Of a DNA stretch of 8,251 nt, positions 1 through 5,754 are shown piece after piece; position 1 is the stretch's first letter, and each line of letters begins with the position of its first letter. The position numbers and the translations under genes were made by a program. The notes under the pieces are model-generated. The model was not told where the DNA came from, searched no databases, and saw only the letters and a program-made list of their open reading frames with translations. The DNA is from a bacterium (GTDB taxonomy: Bacteria; Verrucomicrobiota; Verrucomicrobiia; Chthoniobacterales; Terrimicrobiaceae), in contig RFZT01000098.1 in NCBI GenBank assembly GCA_009920585.1, forward strand, positions 1 to 8,251, read 5' to 3'.

Positions 1-28
1 GTGAGCTAATATATAAAGCCTAATTTTT

Positions 29-1897
29 ATGATTCCCACCCCATCTTTTTTTCCTAAGAAATCCTCTTTAAAATCCCATGCCATCTTTGCAGTTGGCGTG
101 TTGCTGGCACAACTTGCTGGTGCGGCTGATATGTCGTGGCCGGACATCCAAGTCGATGTGAAGGCTTCCCAGCCGGTCGCGACGACGCAAAGTCTGAAGG
201 AGGAGGCGAATGGTTTCCAGCGTTTGGTGATCACGCTCTCCAACGAAGGCAAGGAGCCGCTGACGATTGAGAAAATCACTGTTCGAATTCCGTTGGCTGA
301 GAAATTAACGAAAGACCAGGAGTTGATCTACGGTGGCAGTTGCATGGGGCGCACGCCGATGCTGCGCGAGAATGTCGGCAGCCAAACCAAGAAGAGTTCC
401 AGCCACATGTATGAGATGCTTCGCCTGAGCGACGGTAAGTATTTGTTCGCCGGTTCGCTGTCTTGGCGCATTTTCTTACCGAATTTTACACTCAATGACG
501 GGGCCATCGAGATCTGGTCCCATGGCGAGGGCAAACAACTCAAGCCCGGTCAGACCATTCAGTATGAGCAGATCGTCCTCAAGCGCTCCGACGACTGGCT
601 CGCGCTGCTCGATCAATTCGGTGCGGCGATTGCGGTAGAGAATGGCATCTCAAAACTCAAGCCGGCCGACTACAAAGGCTGGGCGACATGGGATTACTAC
701 GGTCGGGTATTCACCGACCAGGATGTCTATAAAAACATGGATGCGCTGAACAAACTGGCTCCGGAGGCAAACATGGTCCAGATCGACGGGGGGTGGTGGA
801 TCGAGCGAGGAGATTACCAGACGGTGCGCCCGAACCTGCCCGGCGGCATCAAAGCCATCGTCTCTCGGATCAAGTCCGAAGGAAAGACCCCTGGCCTCCA
901 CTTCGATGGGTTCCGGGGCGATGCCGCTTCGGAAATTTGCAAGGCCCACCCCGAATACTTTCTGCACGATCAGGATGGTAAAATGATCGTAGAAATCAAG
1001 GAATTGCCGGACAGGGTCATGACGTATACCTATTTTGATTACTCCCATCCTGGGGCGAGAGCGCATATCGCCGAGTGTATTCGGAACATGAAGGAAAATT
1101 GGGGCGTCACCTACTTCAAGGTGGACTTCATGCGTTATGGTCTTGAAAACGACATCATGCTTAAAAAAAAGCATGTCAAAAGCATCAAGGCACACGATCC
1201 GACGATCACGGGTGTTGAGCGCTTTCGACTTGGGATGCAAGCCATGCGGGAGGCGATGGGGCCTGACAGTTATTTCCTGGGCTGTTCTGCGGTGTTCGGC
1301 CCGTGCATCGGTTTCGTGGACGGCATGCGCACTGGCGGCGATATCTCCCCGAGATACGATGCCTTCCCCGAGCGCTGCTTGGCCAATCTCAGCAACTTTT
1401 ATCTGAGCGGCAAGGTGTGGAATGGCGATGCCGACTACGTTGTCTTCCGTGAGGCTGCCGATGAAGATGCGACAGTCTCTCAAGAGGATGTCAAACACGG
1501 CGGGAGCATGACTTTGAACGAGGCTCAAATGTGGGCGGACTTCAACAAGGTCTACGGTGTCACCCGACTGAGCAGCGACAACCTGATGACGCTCCGACCG
1601 GAGCGTCAGGCCTTGGTGAAAGAGGTGTTCCAATATCCGGCGATGGATGAAACCGTGCCGCTGGATCTCTGGAAGCATGGCAAAAATAAGGGCGACGGCT
1701 TTGAGCTCGTGCTCGCGCGCAAGGGCAAAGAGGTTTATCTCGGCGTCTTCAATTGGGGCGATACGCCGAAGGAATACGATGTGACCGCCTTTGGAAAAGC
1801 CGATCCCGTCAAACTGGATGGCCGCCATTCCGTGATCCTGAAATACGACGGGAAAGAATCGTTTGCTCAACTCTGTGAGAAGCTGAAATCGAAATGA
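29..1897 (+). CDS. Exported GH36/GH27-like alpha-galactosidase-type glycoside hydrolase
   Basis: This 622-residue protein probably removes terminal alpha-linked sugars (galactose in the best-known relatives) from a poly- or oligosaccharide outside the cytoplasm. Residues 1-32 form a Sec signal peptide, with KK at 10-11, a hydrophobic core (AIFAVGVLLAQLAGA) and cleavage near AGA/AD. Residues about 35-190 look like an N-terminal beta-sandwich, about 210-530 a TIM barrel, and about 540-622 a C-terminal beta domain (VYLGVFNWGD). Clan GH-D features are visible: VQIDGGWW at 250-257, the likely nucleophile D366 in YFKVDFMRYG, and the likely acid/base D438 in MRTGGDI with R434 before it. The start is the only ATG giving a complete signal peptide; no clear Shine-Dalgarno precedes it. 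The stop overlaps the next gene by ATGA, so translation is probably coupled. The fold and catalytic pair are well supported. The substrate is inferred: GH36 members also include alpha-N-acetylgalactosaminidases and transferases. Confidence 0.85.
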   Translation: MIPTPSFFPKKSSLKSHAIFAVGVLLAQLAGAADMSWPDIQVDVKASQPVATTQSLKEEANGFQRLVITLSNEGKEPLTIEKITVRIPLAEKLTKDQELIYGGSCMGRTPMLRENVGSQTKKSSSHMYEMLRLSDGKYLFAGSLSWRIFLPNFTLNDGAIEIWSHGEGKQLKPGQTIQYEQIVLKRSDDWLALLDQFGAAIAVENGISKLKPADYKGWATWDYYGRVFTDQDVYKNMDALNKLAPEANMVQIDGGWWIERGDYQTVRPNLPGGIKAIVSRIKSEGKTPGLHFDGFRGDAASEICKAHPEYFLHDQDGKMIVEIKELPDRVMTYTYFDYSHPGARAHIAECIRNMKENWGVTYFKVDFMRYGLENDIMLKKKHVKSIKAHDPTITGVERFRLGMQAMREAMGPDSYFLGCSAVFGPCIGFVDGMRTGGDISPRYDAFPERCLANLSNFYLSGKVWNGDADYVVFREAADEDATVSQEDVKHGGSMTLNEAQMWADFNKVYGVTRLSSDNLMTLRPERQALVKEVFQYPAMDETVPLDLWKHGKNKGDGFELVLARKGKEVYLGVFNWGDTPKEYDVTAFGKADPVKLDGRHSVILKYDGKESFAQLCEKLKSK

Positions 1898-3393
1898 ATC
1901 GAGCTTCGATAACATCGAGCCCAAAAATACAACTTCATCGCCGCTCCTTTTTGGGCGTGGTGGCTATCGGGTTGGCGTGCTCTGGCGCGGGGTTGTTGAC
2001 AAATTCGGTTTTTGCCGAGTCTGGTCTCCCTCATACCACGGCAACAAAAGCCCAGCGGTGCTTTCTCTTTGAGCAGGGGCCGCTGGTCATGACGGAAGAT
2101 GCCCTGCGCGATGCCAATGGCCAATTCTCGCTGTCGCAACTTCCCGCACCGGAGCCGAAGTGCAAGGTGCGGCTCACCGGCAATATCACGCCGCTCACCG
2201 AGCGCATGTGGCAGATTGCCCTCGACGATGTGGAGCGCAATCAGGTGAAGCCTGAGTCGGGCGTGGTCTATTTCGGAGCCGGCAGTCGGTATGGAGACCG
2301 GGTCTACACTCGCGACATCTCCATCGCTGGCGTGCTGGGCGTGAACCGATTTTATCCCAACGAGATGCTGGCCTCGCTCAAGCTGACCCGGGAAATCCGA
2401 AAGGAATTGGGATACAAGGTTTCGGCACCGCACAAGGTCAACGAGATTGATGCCCCTTGGGAGGTGATCGCCGAAGTGGAAAAGGAGGTCATGGCAAAAT
2501 ACAAGACCAATTCCTACACGCGGGCCACTGACGATGTGGTCTGGCTCTGGGCGGCGGACGATCTCTTCACTCTGCATCCGGAACTGGCCGACTGGAAGTG
2601 GATGCTTGAAAACGGCGATCTGTCTTTCCAAGTCTTCTACGCACCTTGGTTCGACCCTAGCGTCGGTCTGTATCGCGGCCAGCCGCTCTTTCATGACATC
2701 ACCAGTTCCGCGTATCCCGAGGGCATGGAGATTGCCGATTGCGTGCTGCTCAAGGCGCTCTCCACGAACTGTCTCTACTACCGCGGCCTGCTTGCCATGG
2801 CCAACGCCTGTGAAAAAGACGGTCGTCCGGCCACGGAAAAACTGCAGTGGCTTCAGCGCGCCGCCGCTCTCAAGGCTGCTATCCTCAAGGAATTCACCAT
2901 GCCCGATGGCACGCTCGCGTATTACAAGGATCGCCATGGCAAAATCATGCCGAACCGCGAAATTCTGGGCACCGCTTTCGCGGCCATCTTCGGCATTGTG
3001 GAAGGCGAGGTGGCGAAGAAAGCCTATGATGGCTATCCTGTGACCGACAAGGGGATCCCGCTCTTTTCGCCGTTTATACCCGGCAACTCCGGACCGCATA
3101 ACATGGCGAGTTGGCCGTTCTGCGACACCTTCTTTCTCTGGGGAAAAGCCCTTGCCGATGGTGGAGACTACACCGATCAAAACGCAGCCTTGCTCGGGCG
3201 TTCGCTCGGAACCGCCTTCGCGCCCAAAAAAGCTAAGGCAGAAAATGAGGCCATGTGGGATCAAGGCTTGGGATCCTTCCACGAAAAAATTCCATTGCCC
3301 GCCGGCTTGATCGCCGGTTCCGGCCATCAACTCTGGTCTGCCGCCGCCTTCCTCAATGTCTGTATCCGCGCCGGAATTGTGGCGCGACTATAA
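1894..3393 (+). CDS. Exported six-hairpin (alpha/alpha-barrel) glycosidase-like protein with Tat signal
   Basis: This 499-residue protein is probably an extracytoplasmic glycosidase acting with the upstream alpha-galactosidase-like enzyme. Residues 15-21 read HRRSFLG, a twin-arginine motif. A hydrophobic stretch (about 20-35) and a cleavage-like site at VFA/ES (39-42) follow, so export folded through Tat is likely. The mature part is helix-rich, with repeated motifs typical of six-hairpin glycosidases: YGDRVYTRDISIAGVLG at 133-149, DDVVWLWAADDLF at 213-225, RAALKA-type helices near 323-330, and a closing SGHQLWSAAAFL at 476-487. D213, D214, D222 and D223 are the acidic residues I would look at first as catalytic candidates. 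I cannot place it in a numbered GH family; GH63, GH37 and GH125-like groups share this fold. The ATG lies inside the preceding gene's stop (ATGA), and that coupling fixes the start. A Cys at 29 is not in a good lipobox, so lipidation is unlikely. Confidence 0.72.
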   Translation: MNRASITSSPKIQLHRRSFLGVVAIGLACSGAGLLTNSVFAESGLPHTTATKAQRCFLFEQGPLVMTEDALRDANGQFSLSQLPAPEPKCKVRLTGNITPLTERMWQIALDDVERNQVKPESGVVYFGAGSRYGDRVYTRDISIAGVLGVNRFYPNEMLASLKLTREIRKELGYKVSAPHKVNEIDAPWEVIAEVEKEVMAKYKTNSYTRATDDVVWLWAADDLFTLHPELADWKWMLENGDLSFQVFYAPWFDPSVGLYRGQPLFHDITSSAYPEGMEIADCVLLKALSTNCLYYRGLLAMANACEKDGRPATEKLQWLQRAAALKAAILKEFTMPDGTLAYYKDRHGKIMPNREILGTAFAAIFGIVEGEVAKKAYDGYPVTDKGIPLFSPFIPGNSGPHNMASWPFCDTFFLWGKALADGGDYTDQNAALLGRSLGTAFAPKKAKAENEAMWDQGLGSFHEKIPLPAGLIAGSGHQLWSAAAFLNVCIRAGIVARL

Positions 3394-3426
3394 CTAAAAG
3401 CCAAAATTCACCGCAACCATCCTTCT

Positions 3427-3863
3427 ATGAACCATAATCACCTCATAAAAATCTCATCCACCTTCCTGCAACGCCTCGCCGAATGCCTGGGACAAGTCGC
3501 CTCTTATTTCATTGTCCCTTTGAAATTGGATCTTGCACCGGAAAAGAAGGGGGCATGGCCGTCTCGGCCGTGTGGAGACTGGTCTACTTCATCCTGCCCA
3601 TTGGAACCGAGGAGCATGCCAACGCACACAGGCGGGACACCTGTGCCCCTTTTCAAAAATCGAAAAGCAAGCGGCTTTTGGTATTATTTCAACCTCCCCG
3701 CCTGCGCCAGGTCTCTTGTCCTTATTGGTCTGATCGGCCTCGCTTCCTCATTTCCCATCCAAGCCAATCCTCAGCCCAGTTCCTTTGGGGTATGGGATCG
3801 GGGTGAGGCCATGGATTTCAAAGAATATCCCTCCTGGAGCATGCCTCTAAAAACAAGATATCC
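3427..3863 (+). pseudogene. Detached 5' part of the first TIM-barrel paralogue, interrupted and frameshifted
   Basis: This is the beginning of the gene whose body continues in another frame from 3864. In the frame of the ATG at 3427, the translation ends in a signal-peptide-like segment (LVLIGLIGLASSFPIQA) followed by SSFGVWDRGEAMDFKEYPS. This matches residues 15-52 of the intact paralogue downstream (LIGLIG, then SAFGVWDRG and KDYP). Two lesions are visible. LIGLIG starts at residue 99 here but at residue 15 in the intact copy, so about 252 bp are extra and hold palindromic repeat sequence. After KEYP at 3831 the frame changes: reading on in the frame of 3864 recovers LEHA and then VYLSFEAGP, matching the paralogue. 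Only 32 nt separate anchors that are 117 nt apart in the intact copy, a net loss of 85 bp. If the base calls are right, no exported full-length product can be made from this end. Confidence 0.72.
3551..3652. repeat. REP-like palindromic repeat segment (TGGTPVP-type) inside the damaged gene
   Basis: Two inverted repeats lie in the extra sequence that separates the start from the signal-peptide core of the damaged paralogue. At 3555-3571, atggccg and cggccgt flank a 3-base loop, with six of seven positions pairing. At 3627-3645, cacagg and cctgtg flank the 7-base loop cgggaca, with perfect pairing. One frame across the second palindrome encodes THTGGTPVPLF, and another frame over the first gives HGRLGRV. 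From memory, peptides such as TGGTPVP and HGRDARAT recur in conceptual translations of interspersed repeats in Verrucomicrobiota and planctomycetes. That link is recalled, not searched. The outer borders are uncertain; the extra sequence probably extends from about 3460 to 3715. Confidence 0.55.
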
Positions 3864-5678
3864 GTGTATTTATCCTTTGAGGCCGGTCCGAAAACGCCCG
3901 ACTGGGTCTATGAAAAAGGCGTGCCAAAGGTGTTTACGAACAGTGAGAGGCATGAGGATAAATTCCCCTTCTACCCCTACTATTCTGACCCAAAATACAA
4001 AATGTATTTCCATCGTTTCCTCACGGAAGTGGCCAAGCACATCCGCAGTTACCCCAAAGATAAGAAGGAGCGGATTGCTTTTATACAAGTCAAAACGGGC
4101 TGCACCGGAGATGAATGTGCTTACAAGGGAGAACCTTTGGATCGCAAATACAGTCTGGAAAGGGAAAGTCCGGGGTGGCAGAAGTTTCGCCTCGAGACCT
4201 TTGACATGTATGCGAAACTTTTCAATTCGGATTCCGACCTGAAAATCAGCCTGCTGTTCAACGATCTGGCACCTGAATCCCAAGAAGACGGAAAGCATGA
4301 TTTTTCGGAACTGTGGCACTGGGCAACCAAAACGCTCAAGGACGGCTTCGGCATCAAAAATGGAGCACTTTCCCGCGGTCACCACCTCAGCGGGGAAGCC
4401 CCGGCGATGACGACCTACCTTCCATACCTCGTCGCGCCCAAGGAATTGACCCTGTTTCGGCGCTCGGAGATGGACCAATCTTGGACGCGGCCGCTGTATC
4501 AGCTCAATGTCCCGCTGAACTTCTATTGGGGGGCGATCAATGCTCTGAATTCGGGCCAGAGCGTCTGGGATGTCACCAAAGGCGCCATCGTTGTGAGCAA
4601 GGAACAGGGTTTCGATTATTCTTTTTACTTTTTCGACAAGTATGCAGGACAGATTTATCCGAAGACAGCCACCGATGCCTTCTGCGCCCTGCACAAAGGC
4701 TTGGACGCTGCCGATACCAAGGCCTACCCCGAGGCGAAGTTCGGACAAGCCGAGCGCAAAAATGTGGATCGCATGCTCAAAATCTGCGCCGAATTTGCCA
4801 AGTATGGTGCTGCCGTGGACGATGAAAAGGCACTTAAAATGGGGCAGGTTGCTCAACGGGGCGATCAATCCGGATTCAATGATGTGGGCTGGCTTATCTG
4901 GCCTGACAACTACTCCCGGTTGCTTGAGCAAATCGACGCGGATGCCACCTCCATCCCGCTCTGGCGTGTCGGCGGTCCCATCACTCCCACTTCATCCATC
5001 TATTCCCGGTTTGCGCGCGGCTTCGAACACGTTTCGGGCAAGAATGCGATGTATTTTCGTCTGCATGAGGGCTTCTCCCAAGATGCCAAACCCAAAGTCA
5101 TGACAATCACCGTCGTCTGGTATGACGGACAGGCCGGCTCGACTTGGAAGCTCAATTACGACGCCGGCAGCTCAGCCATGAAAACGGCGGTGACAGTGAC
5201 CGGCAAAGGCGACAACAAATGGCACCATGAGGTCGTCGCACTCCGTGACGCCGTATTCCGCCGCGGAGGTACCAGGGGTTCCGACTTCGCTCTCGTGAAT
5301 GCTGATGAGAAGAATGACATCTTCAGCCTTGTCGAAGTACACCGCGGTGAACCTGAAGTTCCACCTCTGCGCCCTCCCAACGATTGGCGCGTTGTTCCCA
5401 ACGAAAAAGGATCCAAATACGACAAGAACGAAGGAAGTGATAACAACGCAGAAAGCGATAGCAACAAAGGAAGCGATAGCAACAAAGGAAGCAGCAGTAA
5501 CGCAAGAAACAACAATAAGGCAGACAAGCCAGATAAGGCTGACAAGGCTGACAAGGCTGACAAGCCAGACAAGGCTGACAAGCCAGACAAGGCAGACAAG
5601 GCAGACAAGCCAGACAAGCCAGACAAGCCTGACAAGCAGAACAAGATCAAGAAGAACAAGGGTTCCAAACAGCAATAG
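3864..5678 (+). CDS. Body of first TIM-barrel (GH-A-like) paralogue, 5'-truncated, with repetitive C-terminal tail
   Basis: The open frame begins at a GTG and has 604 codons, but it is best read as the displaced body of a larger exported protein. Its residues 2-500 align almost without gaps to residues 92-590 of the downstream paralogue. It keeps FIQVKTGCTGDECAYKG (73-89) with E84, FRRSEMD (198-204), NFYWGA (219-224), the long conserved block EQGFDYSF to DRMLKIC (247-308) and a C-terminal beta-sandwich ending EVHRG (491-495). Missing are the signal peptide and the first barrel strand, which lie upstream in a different frame. The tail (about 515-604) is low complexity: SDSNKG-type repeats, then thirteen DKA/DKP/DKQ triplets. 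The GTG has no clear ribosome binding site and falls within a conserved strand, so a functional start there is doubtful. If translated, the product would stay in the cytoplasm and lack part of the barrel. The GH-A relationship is inferred from motif layout only; it might be a sugar-binding protein. Confidence 0.6.
   Translation: MYLSFEAGPKTPDWVYEKGVPKVFTNSERHEDKFPFYPYYSDPKYKMYFHRFLTEVAKHIRSYPKDKKERIAFIQVKTGCTGDECAYKGEPLDRKYSLERESPGWQKFRLETFDMYAKLFNSDSDLKISLLFNDLAPESQEDGKHDFSELWHWATKTLKDGFGIKNGALSRGHHLSGEAPAMTTYLPYLVAPKELTLFRRSEMDQSWTRPLYQLNVPLNFYWGAINALNSGQSVWDVTKGAIVVSKEQGFDYSFYFFDKYAGQIYPKTATDAFCALHKGLDAADTKAYPEAKFGQAERKNVDRMLKICAEFAKYGAAVDDEKALKMGQVAQRGDQSGFNDVGWLIWPDNYSRLLEQIDADATSIPLWRVGGPITPTSSIYSRFARGFEHVSGKNAMYFRLHEGFSQDAKPKVMTITVVWYDGQAGSTWKLNYDAGSSAMKTAVTVTGKGDNKWHHEVVALRDAVFRRGGTRGSDFALVNADEKNDIFSLVEVHRGEPEVPPLRPPNDWRVVPNEKGSKYDKNEGSDNNAESDSNKGSDSNKGSSSNARNNNKADKPDKADKADKADKPDKADKPDKADKADKPDKPDKPDKQNKIKKNKGSKQQ
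5436..5507 (+). repeat. Four 18-bp tandem units encoding SDSNKG-type hexapeptides
   Basis: Four consecutive 18-base units start at 5436, 5454, 5472 and 5490. The two central units are identical (agcgatagcaacaaagga) and the outer two are diverged. They encode SDNNAE, SDSNKG, SDSNKG and SSSNAR, in frame with the body of the first TIM-barrel paralogue. The array forms a hydrophilic linker before the DKA/DKP tract. The intact paralogue has nothing comparable at this point. Confidence 0.85.
5523..5639 (+). repeat. 9-bp tandem array (gacaagSCN) encoding a DKA/DKP tail
   Basis: Twelve consecutive 9-base units of the form gaYaagScN run from 5523 to 5630. A thirteenth, diverged unit (gacaagcag) ends at 5639. 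They encode DKP or DKA, with the last reading DKQ, in frame with the first TIM-barrel paralogue, and make a charge-balanced Asp/Lys tail just before its stop. Copies differ mostly in the third codon (gct, gca, cca, cct), the pattern expected of a minisatellite that changes length by slippage or unequal exchange. Because the unit is a multiple of three, copy changes keep the frame. It also opens long Leu/Ser-rich frames on the other strand that are not genes. Confidence 0.93.
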
Positions 5679-5689
5679 CCGCGCGCCTT

Positions 5690-5751
5690 CAATGGAAAAC
5701 AATCGCCGCCTGGGAAATGGTGGCCTGAGATCACAGCAACCAATGGAAAAC
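5690..5751 (+). repeat. Short direct repeat (caatggaaaac) around alternative starts of the second paralogue
   Basis: The 11-mer caatggaaaac occurs at 5690-5700 and again at 5741-5751, 51 bases apart. Each copy contains an ATG (5692 and 5743) in the same frame as the second TIM-barrel gene, whose preferred start is the ATG at 5755. The ggaaaa of the second copy (5745-5750) sits 4 bases before the 5755 ATG and could act as a weak ribosome binding site. The 76-base gap between the two paralogues holds nothing else that I recognise. Confidence 0.45.
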
Positions 5752-5754
5752 TTT

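Noticed and set aside
1..28. Possible end of a preceding gene (gtg agc taa) and a -10-like tataaa
   Set aside because: Only 28 bases are available, too few to support either a reading frame or a promoter.
650..1924. Long minus-strand open frame (424 codons) opposite the first gene
   Set aside because: It is antisense to a gene with clear GH-D catalytic motifs, has no recognisable domain, and its openness follows from the codon use of the + strand gene.
1867..3330. Minus-strand open frame of 487 codons opposite the six-hairpin gene
   Set aside because: Shadow of the + strand gene; the product is Arg/His/Gly-rich with no motif, and the + strand has signal peptide and family motifs.
5523..5639. 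CRISPR array
   Set aside because: Units are 9 bp, contiguous without spacers and in frame with a protein.
5299..5754. In-frame 5' extension of the intact paralogue back to 5299
   Set aside because: It overlaps the end of the first paralogue, reads its repeats out of frame (Thr/Arg-rich), and would put the signal peptide in the middle of the protein.
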